A stretch of DNA of 29,714 bases from a virus. This document shows positions 23,070 through 29,686 of this stretch, in pieces. The translations under genes were made by a program, and so were the position numbers. Below the pieces are notes generated by a model. That model saw only the letters and a program-made list of their open reading frames with translations. It was not told where the DNA came from and did not search any database. The first letter of the stretch is position 1; each line of letters begins with the position of its first letter. The DNA lies in the IMG/VR virus record IMGVR_UViG_3300049893_000851, positions 1 through 29,714 of that record; one strand, written 5' to 3'.

Positions 23070-23644
23070 AGTGAATGAAAGCAAAAAGTTGATAAACCTG
23101 CGTTCTCTGGTAAATTATGTTCTTTGGAAAAATGTAATGCTTGTTCAAAAGTCGCAAATTTACATCCTTTAGATTCTAACCATTTACGATTCCAGCAACA
23201 TATCTGTCCATCTTCGTTATTATTACCATAATGAAATTCCATTGGGCGAGTAGCAACTAAGTCCATCAGTTTTTTACTACGGAGCGATACAGAATTTCCG
23301 ACACGTTGTAACTCACCTTCTTCATCTCGGTAAGAATAAGTATCTTGTGGTAATGGCCACGGAGCCCCAATAAAGTCTAGCTCTAACCATTTAGTATTCC
23401 ATAGTTCAGGATGAACCACATGGCCATCTTGATGGATTATTAAAGCGTGAGAGGTATCTATATATTTAGGAAGTTCCTTAATCATCTTCTCATTCCACTT
23501 TTCAATAGAATTACACTTTTCATCCCAGATGATTTTAGCTCCACCAAATTCTATATCTTTGCACGACAAATCCATTGCCTTTTTAGCACCTTCAAAATCA
23601 CGATTTGTGAGTAATATAATTGTGACTTCAGGAATTTTTAGCAT
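23066..23644 (-). CDS. DUF5672 family protein, probable glycosyltransferase
   Basis: Protein of 192 residues from the ATG at 23644 (MLKIPEVTIILLTNRDF); an ATG at 23665 gives a 38-base overlap with the upstream gene and is less likely. ALIIHQDGHVVHP (about 68-80), LDFIGAPWPLP (about 90-100), VGNSVSLRSKKLMDL (about 115-129), NNEDGQICCW and FEQALHFSKEHNL are the ordered motifs of DUF5672, a GT-A-like family found in glycan gene clusters; HQDGH sits where the DxD-like metal motif occurs. The donor and acceptor are unknown. It overlaps the DegT gene by 17 bases and the next gene as ATGA. Confidence 0.75.
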   Translation of the reverse strand: MLKIPEVTIILLTNRDFEGAKKAMDLSCKDIEFGGAKIIWDEKCNSIEKWNEKMIKELPKYIDTSHALIIHQDGHVVHPELWNTKWLELDFIGAPWPLPQDTYSYRDEEGELQRVGNSVSLRSKKLMDLVATRPMEFHYGNNNEDGQICCWNRKWLESKGCKFATFEQALHFSKEHNLPENAGLSTFCFHSL

Positions 23645-24812
23645 AATATTTATCAAATAATCCAATTATATAATCTAGGTCAGATTTAGTTAGACGAGGA
23701 TGGACAGTAATCCAAAAGGAATGTTCAAGAATATAATTAGCCTCTAATAAATCACCGTCTATCCTATAAATAGATTTTTCATAGGCTGGATGATTGGTTA
23801 TTACGCCAGCAAACATACTCCTTGTTTCAACTCCGTGTTTTTCAAGGAAAGAAACAAGCGGTTCTCGTTCACCAGTCACGGTTAAAGGAAAAGCAAACCA
23901 ACACACATCAGCTCCCTTAACTGAAACAGGTAAAATTAATTCTTTATACTTTGCTAGGTTTTTATATAAATAGTCAAAGTTCTTCTTCCTTAATTTCTTA
24001 ATCTTTTTAGCCTTTTTTAACTGAACTCTACCCATTGCCGCTTGAAGTTCAAGAATTTGAAAGTTATATCCTATCTTGTCATACACAAATCTAGGATTTT
24101 GGTCTTTAGGAAGTGATTTGCAATTATGAGGTTTAGAAGCATCAGCAATTCTACCCCAGTCTCTATACTGTCTGACCTTTCCAGCTAAAACTTTACTATT
24201 AGTAAATACACCACCACCAACACCCATTGACACTATATGGGCGGCGTGAAATGAGGTGAACATAATATCACCAAAAGTTCCTAGCATTTTACCGTTAATT
24301 GATGCTCCCCAAGTGTCACAACAGTCTTCAAGCACCCAAATACCTTTATTCTTAACTACCTTCATCAAGGCTTCCATATCACAAGGATTACCTACTGGGT
24401 GAACAGCAATAATTGCTCTAGTCTTTTCTGTTATGGCTTTTTCTACTTCTTTTACATCAAAAGTGTATGAACCAATTTTAGCATCAACAACAACGGGAAC
24501 AAGATTGCACTGAAGTATAATATTAAAGATAGTCGGGAAGGTGACGGCAGAGATAATAACTTCAGAACCATTAGGAAGTTCAAGAGCAGACAAAGCAAGC
24601 AACCCAGCACAAGAACCAGAAGTAGTAAGTATTCCATATTTTAATCCGAGAGTTTTACTGGCCTCATCTTCCATTTTTTTAGCCTCTAAACCTGCTTGCC
24701 AATTTCCACTTTTAATACACTTGTGAACGGTCTTTGTAATTGCCTGTTCCTCTTTTTTATCACATACCGACCCACCATATCTACCATCAAATTTATGTTT
24801 TAATTTATCCAT
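23628..24812 (-). CDS. DegT/DnrJ/EryC1-type PLP enzyme, His in place of the catalytic Lys (3-dehydrase-like)
   Basis: Protein of 394 residues from the ATG at 24812; ATGs at 24833 and 24842 are possible. The fold follows the DegT family: GLKYGILTTSGSCAGLLAL, EVIISAVTFPTIFNII, LEDCCDTWGA (the Asp that binds the PLP pyridine) and GTFGDIMFTSFHAAHIVSMG then GVGGGVF. In aminotransferases the segment reads SFHATK, the Lys forming the PLP Schiff base; here the codon is CAT (24237-24239), a His (residue 192). Such a change is typical of sugar 3-dehydrases (RfbH, E1, ColD), which remove the C3 hydroxyl of NDP-4-keto-6-deoxyhexoses. RDWGR...YDKIGYNFQILELQAA is RfbH-like, but the cysteines for its [2Fe-2S] cluster are absent (only one Cys). 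Works next to the RmlB-like dehydratase. Confidence 0.85.
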   Translation of the reverse strand: MDKLKHKFDGRYGGSVCDKKEEQAITKTVHKCIKSGNWQAGLEAKKMEDEASKTLGLKYGILTTSGSCAGLLALSALELPNGSEVIISAVTFPTIFNIILQCNLVPVVVDAKIGSYTFDVKEVEKAITEKTRAIIAVHPVGNPCDMEALMKVVKNKGIWVLEDCCDTWGASINGKMLGTFGDIMFTSFHAAHIVSMGVGGGVFTNSKVLAGKVRQYRDWGRIADASKPHNCKSLPKDQNPRFVYDKIGYNFQILELQAAMGRVQLKKAKKIKKLRKKNFDYLYKNLAKYKELILPVSVKGADVCWFAFPLTVTGEREPLVSFLEKHGVETRSMFAGVITNHPAYEKSIYRIDGDLLEANYILEHSFWITVHPRLTKSDLDYIIGLFDKYYAKNS

Positions 24813-25816
24813 TTTGGGTTTTCTGATTGCCATTTGATACAATTTGCTAAACTTTCTTCAAAACTAACTGGCGACTTCCAACCAAGTGCCTTAATCTTAT
24901 CTGCATTGAGACCATAATGTTTATCGTGTCCGGGGCGGGTGCTATGGAAATCTACTACTTTATATTTCAGCTCCTTACCCATTAAATCAGCAATCATTTT
25001 TGCCAACTCTAGATTATCTACTTGTTTATCGCCAGCAATATGGTATCTATCGGGTTTATCTACCGTACTTGGCTTATGAATATAAGGTTTAGTATTTTTT
25101 AATAAGAAAATTAAAGCGTTAGCAAAGTTTTGAGAATGAATATAAGAGCGAGAGCCAATTCCATCTTTATCACCATGTATCGTTATCTCTTCTCCTTTGG
25201 TAATTTTCTTTTGAACAATTACTGGATATTTTGAGTCCTGTTGCATTTCTCCAAAATTATTCATTGTATTTGTTATGATGAGAGGAAGTCCAAATGCCCT
25301 CCACCAAGCAATACATATTTCTTCTTGACACGATTTTGAGGCGGCGTAAGGATTTGAAGGAATTTTTGCGTCCCATTCTTTATATCCATCATCTTTACCA
25401 GTTGTTGGTCCATAAACTTCGTCTGTTGAGATTTGGATAAATGCCTCTGGTTTAATTTCTCTGGCATATTCAACCATATTTAAAACTAAATCAATATTAT
25501 TTCTAACAAAAGGAACTGGGTTAATATTACTTGCCTCTACATCAGAAAGTGAAGCCATATTTATAATATAATCTATGTGTCCGATTTCTTTCTTAGTTAG
25601 TTCAGAAAATGGGGCAATTAAATCGTGGGTAATTACTTTAATTCTAGGAACATCATTAGGATGTCTTTCTAAGTGATTAACAATTCGGTCACACCAACCC
25701 TTATGTCTAAAGCTATCAACCGCCACCAAATCCCAATCGGTGTTTTTCATTATTTGAGACAGGGTATGGATTCCAATACTACCACCAGCACCAGTAAGTA
25801 AAACTCGTTTATTCAT
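24800..25816 (-). CDS. NAD-dependent NDP-sugar 4,6-dehydratase (RmlB-like SDR)
   Basis: Protein of 338 residues, the usual size for extended short-chain dehydrogenases. The Rossmann motif is LLTGAGGSIG (about 6-15). Catalytic residues are ISTDEVYG (Thr131-Asp132-Glu133) and YAASK (Tyr157, Lys161), giving the Thr-Asp-Glu plus Tyr/Lys set of dTDP-glucose 4,6-dehydratases. NTMNNFGEMQ and HSTRPGHDKHYGLNADKIKALGW match RmlB-type substrate-binding parts, including the RPGHD signature. It should convert an NDP-hexose to the 4-keto-6-deoxy form, the substrate of the DegT-type enzyme encoded next. The base (dTDP, CDP or GDP) is not determined. It overlaps the GT2 gene upstream by 8 bases. Confidence 0.85.
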   Translation of the reverse strand: MNKRVLLTGAGGSIGIHTLSQIMKNTDWDLVAVDSFRHKGWCDRIVNHLERHPNDVPRIKVITHDLIAPFSELTKKEIGHIDYIINMASLSDVEASNINPVPFVRNNIDLVLNMVEYAREIKPEAFIQISTDEVYGPTTGKDDGYKEWDAKIPSNPYAASKSCQEEICIAWWRAFGLPLIITNTMNNFGEMQQDSKYPVIVQKKITKGEEITIHGDKDGIGSRSYIHSQNFANALIFLLKNTKPYIHKPSTVDKPDRYHIAGDKQVDNLELAKMIADLMGKELKYKVVDFHSTRPGHDKHYGLNADKIKALGWKSPVSFEESLANCIKWQSENPKWIN

Positions 25817-26465
25817 ATTTTTTTTGCATATATTCTAATTCTAATAATTTTCTAGCTTGACCCATCGTATGCGTGGCCTGTGATGGGTGAAGGCCTATTA
25901 CTACATTCTTGTCTTTTAAAATTGTTGGTTCACCAAATAAGTCAAACATTCTCCGATAATAATCACAATCAAGCAACCAGGTCATAGTCTCATCAAACAT
26001 TAAAGGATTATTGTTTCTAATTGTTAAGACTGAAGGTCCACCAATCGTGTTATGTCCAAGGTGTATATCTTCGGAATAGTGAGGGGTATGAGGATTAAAT
26101 GTCCCCAACCCGTCATCGTGAATACAACCAGATACCAACCATTCACCGTTAAAGTGAGTCAAAATCTTCAAAAGCGAATTAGGATGAGCCAGGTAGTCAT
26201 CCATATAAAGTATTTTAATTAATTCCCCTTTAGACCTTTTGATACCTTCATTCGTGTTTTGAGCCATCCCTTTAATTGGATTTCGGTAATAAACTATACC
26301 CGTTTTGTAAAAATTACATATATCTTCTATAATATTATCATCAGAATTATCAGTGACCACAATTTCAAAGTCTTGATAAGATTGACTCCATAGTGAATCA
26401 AGACAGCGAGTAAAAAACTCTACTTTATTTTCCATATCACTGGTTGGAATACAAACGCTAATCAT
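25809..26465 (-). CDS. GT2-family glycosyltransferase
   Basis: Protein of 218 residues with a GT-A fold. MISVCIPTSD opens it, followed by DFEIVVTDNSDD (about 32-43) and ILYMDDYLA (about 85-93) as the DxD-like metal site. GCIHDDGLGTF and WLLDCDYYRRMF (about 163-174) complete the acceptor side. Donor and acceptor cannot be deduced. It has no membrane segment. The start is ATGA with the other GT2 gene upstream, and the end overlaps the dehydratase gene. Confidence 0.85.
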   Translation of the reverse strand: MISVCIPTSDMENKVEFFTRCLDSLWSQSYQDFEIVVTDNSDDNIIEDICNFYKTGIVYYRNPIKGMAQNTNEGIKRSKGELIKILYMDDYLAHPNSLLKILTHFNGEWLVSGCIHDDGLGTFNPHTPHYSEDIHLGHNTIGGPSVLTIRNNNPLMFDETMTWLLDCDYYRRMFDLFGEPTILKDKNVVIGLHPSQATHTMGQARKLLELEYMQKKYE

Positions 26466-27154
26466 TTAAAAAGTGTTGGGTGATTTTTCCTAATTTGGGT
26501 CCATAGCTCATCACTATGTTCGTTTGCCTCGTGTATCATCGACCTATCCTTTACACGATACTTAAACAAAACTTCCTGGATAATTGAAATTGTTTTACCT
26601 CGCTTAAATAAGTCAAAAGTTAAGTCATAATCTTCCCACCCCCATTTCATTTTTGGATTATACCCGCCAACTTCAATTAAAGCCTTTCTTCTTATTGCAC
26701 AACAATAAGCTATTCTGTTAGCGATTTTTAAGTCATCCATAGTAAATGCTCCTAAAATTACCTCACGGTTGCTTTTTCCAAACTCGACAAAAGATGGAGC
26801 AACAACATCGGCATTCATCGCTTGTATTTCTTGGGTAATTCTCTCAACAGCGTTTTCCATTAAAATATCATCAGCGTCTAGGAATAGAATATAATCGCCA
26901 GTAGAGGCCATTATGCCTGTATTTCTAGCCGATGGTAATCCTTTATTATTTTGAGAAATAACCTTAACTGGACTATCTATAAGTGGAAACTGTTTAAACA
27001 TATATCTTTCAGCAATTTCTTTACTATTATCGGTGCTACCATCATCCACTACAATAATCTCGTGAGCTTGCATTGTTTGATTGTAAGCACTTTCAATAGA
27101 CTCCTCAAGGTATTCAGCGTGATTATGGACTGGTATTATAATTGATATGTTCAT
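26462..27154 (-). CDS. GT2-family glycosyltransferase
   Basis: Protein of 230 residues. It has the full GT2 pattern: ISIIIPVHNHAEYLEESIES, EIIVVDDGSTDNS (about 32-44), LPSARNTGI (about 73-81), ILFLDADDILM (DADD at about 93-96) and WGWEDYDLTF (about 171-180, the ED motif of the catalytic base region). It is an inverting enzyme by family membership; the transferred sugar is unknown. The start forms an ATGA overlap with the GT6 gene upstream, and the stop does so with the next GT2 gene, so the three are probably co-translated. Confidence 0.9.
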   Translation of the reverse strand: MNISIIIPVHNHAEYLEESIESAYNQTMQAHEIIVVDDGSTDNSKEIAERYMFKQFPLIDSPVKVISQNNKGLPSARNTGIMASTGDYILFLDADDILMENAVERITQEIQAMNADVVAPSFVEFGKSNREVILGAFTMDDLKIANRIAYCCAIRRKALIEVGGYNPKMKWGWEDYDLTFDLFKRGKTISIIQEVLFKYRVKDRSMIHEANEHSDELWTQIRKNHPTLFK

Positions 27155-27954
27155 AGGTTTTTTAAAGTTCTTTCAAGATTAGCACCACCTTCTTGACTAG
27201 TTGAAAAAGGTTTAGTAAGAGTGACAAGTTTAGGCACATAATTTCTACCCCATACTTTTCTATAATAAGAGTTAATTAATGAATCAGGATATACATAAGA
27301 TGGAGACAATACTACGTCTGGTGTGTTCTCAAAACAATATCTATTCCAGTGACTCTCATCATTCCAAATAGCAATATAATTATTTTTTGCAAAATCTAAA
27401 TCAATTTTTTCCTTCATAGCCTTCATCGCTTTTATAAAAGTATCTGAACGACCGCCTTGAAAACCACCAGCATAATATAACGGTTCAAACATCTTCTTTC
27501 CCTTCTTTTCAATTATTCGTCCTGGCCTTGGTATAAAGGCTGTTGACCTGTCATTTGGTTCATAAGGAGGGATAAAATCACGTCTAGTTGCATACATTGG
27601 ATGTTGAGCAGCAACAAGTTCTCCTAAAACCTCATCACCAACTGGAGAGACAAACAACATGTCGGCATCAATATAGTATATAAAATCATAAGTTGATAGT
27701 AATTCTTCCTCTCTAAGAAATAGAGAATATCTATGAAGAGTCGGTAGAGGCCATTGAAAAGGTTCTGTTGGTATAATTTTGGCGTCTATTTTTGTGTCAC
27801 TTGGCATATCAGTCCAAGCGATAAAATCTAAATCGTGGCCTTTTAGAAAAAATTTTCTTGCTGACTCAATCATCGGTGGTAAATATTGCCAATAATTTTT
27901 ATTAAGGCATATACACACAACTGCAATTTTATATTTATTTAGATTTGCGTCCAT
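27151..27954 (-). CDS. GT6-family glycosyltransferase (histo-blood-group ABO type)
   Basis: Protein of 267 residues, the size of the catalytic domain of ABO-type enzymes, without a signal anchor. The order of family motifs is clear: FIYYIDADMLFVSPVG (DAD at 96-98, the metal-binding DxD), HPMYATRRDF, YEPNDRSTAFIP (about 131-142), LYYAGGFQGG (about 159-168) and IAIWNDESHWNRY (about 194-206; Glu200 aligns with the catalytic Glu), then VVLSPSYVYPD. GT6 enzymes add GalNAc or Gal alpha-1,3 to a Gal that in ABO substrates carries Fuc alpha-1,2. The residue triplet AGG at 162-164 corresponds to the donor-selecting site and, like Bacteroides GT6a, suggests GalNAc; this needs testing. Most bacterial GT6 have NxN here; this one has DxD as in vertebrate enzymes. 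The start overlaps the GT11 gene by 16 bases. Confidence 0.9.
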   Translation of the reverse strand: MDANLNKYKIAVVCICLNKNYWQYLPPMIESARKFFLKGHDLDFIAWTDMPSDTKIDAKIIPTEPFQWPLPTLHRYSLFLREEELLSTYDFIYYIDADMLFVSPVGDEVLGELVAAQHPMYATRRDFIPPYEPNDRSTAFIPRPGRIIEKKGKKMFEPLYYAGGFQGGRSDTFIKAMKAMKEKIDLDFAKNNYIAIWNDESHWNRYCFENTPDVVLSPSYVYPDSLINSYYRKVWGRNYVPKLVTLTKPFSTSQEGGANLERTLKNL

Positions 27955-28481
27955 TCGTTTAATAGTTTACATCTAATTTTACAATCAGTATACCACAGCT
28001 GTTCTTTTGGTGCAACTACCTTGGCACTTGAGAGATATGAAGCCCACCAAGAAAAACTAGAATTTGCCATTATAATACCTTCGCAACTAGCTAGTCCATT
28101 AAAATCCTCTAACTCTGTTTTGCCACTATAAGTTTCAATATTTGGGAATCGTGTTTTGCACCATTCCTTGTCATCACTAAATATTAAAAACTCTTTACCT
28201 GGAAATAGTGCCATTGCTCTCTCGTAATAATCCGTTTTTGAAAAATCAGTATAAAAAGGATTATTTACATAATCTCCTCGCCTAACATGAATTCCGACTC
28301 TATTAATATTTCTAATACCTTCACCAAAAATCTCTCTTAGTTCATTTCGGTATTTGTCAAAGTAGTGATAGTTTTGAACATAAGTATCTGGTATCTGTTC
28401 TTCACGGCATAAAGCGTAAAGAAATGCCCATTGAAACATTTGATTACCCAATCTACCAGTTATTTTTTCAATTTCTACCAT
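27939..28481 (-). CDS. Alpha-1,2-fucosyltransferase-like enzyme (GT11), short form
   Basis: Protein of 180 residues with the key GT11 parts: GRLGNQMFQWAF (about 9-20), VGIHVRRGDYV (about 62-72, GDP-fucose-binding HxRRGDY), FLIFSDDKEWC (about 98-108) and ANSSFSWWASYLSSAKVVAP (about 139-158). Usual GT11 enzymes have about 280-300 residues; here the segment between GNQMFQ and HVRRGDY is only about 45 residues instead of about 100. No frameshift is seen and the main motifs remain, so it may be a compact enzyme rather than a broken one. It would transfer L-fucose to galactose, the step before GT6 in A/B-antigen synthesis. It is the first transferase of the cassette, after a promoter-like TTGCTT/TATAAT pair. 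Confidence 0.85.
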   Translation of the reverse strand: MVEIEKITGRLGNQMFQWAFLYALCREEQIPDTYVQNYHYFDKYRNELREIFGEGIRNINRVGIHVRRGDYVNNPFYTDFSKTDYYERAMALFPGKEFLIFSDDKEWCKTRFPNIETYSGKTELEDFNGLASCEGIIMANSSFSWWASYLSSAKVVAPKEQLWYTDCKIRCKLLNEWTQI

Positions 28482-28488
28482 AAAATAT

Positions 28489-28620
28489 TTAACTTATTAT
28501 AACTTGTTTCTTTTTTAAAAGCAATCTTCTTTCTATCCTCCTTTTTTCATCCCATTCTTTTCTACATCTGTCAGAACATAAAATATGGGTAGTTCTTTTG
28601 TGACAATTAATACAGTTCAT
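28489..28620 (-). CDS. Small Cys-rich zinc-finger-like protein (43 residues)
   Basis: An ATG at 28620 opens a frame of 43 codons to a TAA at 28489-28491. It begins MNCINCHKRTTHILCSDRCR, with CINC and CSDRC pairs spaced as in a short zinc finger, and ends in a Lys/Arg-rich helix (KRRIERRLLLKKKQVIIS). It fills a gap between the 105-residue Cys-containing gene and the GT11 gene on the same strand, which adds support. Too short for most gene finders. It could be a DNA- or RNA-binding regulator; not shown. Confidence 0.6.
   Translation of the reverse strand: MNCINCHKRTTHILCSDRCRKEWDEKRRIERRLLLKKKQVIIS
28496..28524 (-). promoter_or_regulatory. Promoter-like sequence upstream of the glycan cassette
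   Basis: On the minus strand, TTGCTT (28524-28519) and a perfect TATAAT (28501-28496) are separated by exactly 17 bases. The expected transcription start, near 28489, is only about 8 bases before the GT11 ATG at 28481, so the mRNA would be nearly leaderless, which agrees with the lack of Shine-Dalgarno sequences here. It lies inside the 43-residue gene and AT-rich DNA gives chance hits, so support is moderate. Confidence 0.4.
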
Positions 28621-28628
28621 CTAATTTT

Positions 28629-28946
28629 TTATTCATATTTTTCTTTGCCACAACGGCTACACTTATAATATCGAAAACATCTATGTAAAAAATAACAACT
28701 ATTTCGCACTCCTAATTTTTTATATTCTCTATCAAGTTCCTCGGCAAACTTACATTCAGAATCCTTTATCTCATAATATTTTCTAACCTCATCAAAGTTG
28801 AAGTCGTGAGTAGTGGAAATATATTTAGGTATAATTAAAACAAACTCGTGCGGTTTCTTGCCCTTACACGTTTCAGGGCGTTTGAGAGATGTCATAGGCT
28901 TCTCATCTTTCCATATTCTTTTGTCTCGGTTATATACTTTTTTCAT
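28629..28946 (-). CDS. Small basic protein with a CxxC knuckle, unknown function
   Basis: Protein of 105 residues. The N-terminal half is Lys/Arg-rich (MKKVYNRDKRIWKDEKP). The middle has HEFVLIIPKYIST and a charged helix. The C-terminal part holds CYFLHRCFRYYKCSRCGKEK (about 84-103), with CFRYYKC and CSRCG pairs that can bind one zinc. No family recognised. It is one of four consecutive Cys-rich small genes upstream of the glycan cassette. Confidence 0.6.
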   Translation of the reverse strand: MKKVYNRDKRIWKDEKPMTSLKRPETCKGKKPHEFVLIIPKYISTTHDFNFDEVRKYYEIKDSECKFAEELDREYKKLGVRNSCYFLHRCFRYYKCSRCGKEKYE

Positions 28947-28955
28947 TTTAATAAT

Positions 28956-28974
28956 TTAATTAACTCTTAATTAA
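28956..28974. repeat. Palindromic 8-mer repeat at a gene junction
   Basis: TTAATTAA occurs twice, at 28956-28963 and 28967-28974, separated by CTC. Each copy is a palindrome and their centres are 11 bases apart, about one helical turn. Together they can also fold into an 8-bp AT stem with a 3-base loop. The element spans the stop codon of the 118-residue gene and the space before the 105-residue gene. It resembles an operator or a weak processing site, but AT-rich sequence makes chance more likely than usual. Confidence 0.3.
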
Positions 28975-29316
28975 CCAATCCCAACAAAGTTTTACAGGTT
29001 CGCAGAAAATATCACAATCTTGATTATGACACTCGTGACAAGCAGGACATATACCGTGATTACAGATTTCACATTTATCTTCTTTTGGCACATCATTTGG
29101 AGTATCTATCATAGCGGTGACTTCACATTCTTTATGGCAAGCTAGGCAAAAATATTTCTGTGGTATTCTTTTACCATCTTTATTTCTTCCTTTTATTATT
29201 ACCTGCTCTCCACAACATTTGCTTATGTAATAATTTGACATAATTTTTTCTTTACAACAATGACGAACCCAAATTGTTAAACCTCCACAATATTCACAAA
29301 TTCGGGTCATTGTCAT
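28960..29316 (-). CDS. Cys-rich, probably multi-zinc protein, unknown function
   Basis: Protein of 118 residues with about 18 Cys. Pairs include CEYCGG (about 7-12), RHCC, SKCCGEQ (about 32-38), CLACHKEC (about 57-64), CEICNHGICPACHECHNQDC (about 82-101) and CEP/LCW at the end. The arrangement fits several small zinc knuckles or ribbons. The ATG at 29316 lies 1 base after the upstream stop; a later ATG at 29241 would lose the first pairs. No enzymatic motif. It could bind RNA or a host protein; unproven. Confidence 0.65.
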   Translation of the reverse strand: MTMTRICEYCGGLTIWVRHCCKEKIMSNYYISKCCGEQVIIKGRNKDGKRIPQKYFCLACHKECEVTAMIDTPNDVPKEDKCEICNHGICPACHECHNQDCDIFCEPVKLCWDWLIKS

Positions 29317-29317
29317 C

Positions 29318-29686
29318 TTATTTATTTAACTTGCTTTTAATATCTGCGATACAGTCATTATAACCTAATCCTCTTAGCCAATTACTTTCAATTATTAACT
29401 CCTTTGGAATACACTTCACAAACTCTTCCTGTTGCTTGGCGAGTAAAGAGGAGACAATAAATTTGATATGTTCAACTAATTCTTTATTTGCCCCTTTTAC
29501 AGATGACCATTGTTTTAGAAATAAGTCATTATCCAAATCAACCTCCCATTCTTTTTTTAACTCTTTTCCATATCTTTCAGGATGGCATTTTTCACACCAA
29601 AATCCTTTATGGGTATGGGTTTTAACACAATCTTCTTTACAAGACATTTCTGCACAATTACACTCTTTTTTTAATTCTTCTGACAT
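29318..29686 (-). CDS. Small protein with an N-terminal zinc knuckle and C-terminal helices
   Basis: Protein of 122 residues. The N-terminal 38 residues have CNCAEMSC, C20 and FWCEKCHPERYG, a Cys/His cluster able to bind zinc. The remaining 80 residues are helical with a hydrophobic core (ELVEHIKFIVSSLLAKQQEE). I do not recognise the family; similar two-part proteins are frequent among phage early-region hypotheticals. It is the first gene of the window in reading direction, 28 bases from the right edge. Confidence 0.65.
   Translation of the reverse strand: MSEELKKECNCAEMSCKEDCVKTHTHKGFWCEKCHPERYGKELKKEWEVDLDNDLFLKQWSSVKGANKELVEHIKFIVSSLLAKQQEEFVKCIPKELIIESNWLRGLGYNDCIADIKSKLNK

Noticed and set aside
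20038-28481. Cassette read as a bacterial O-antigen locus, with the window being a prophage or chromosome junction
   Set aside because: Same strand, same tight overlaps and same start-site style as the terminase and capsid genes, with no flippase, polymerase, integrase or attachment site visible.
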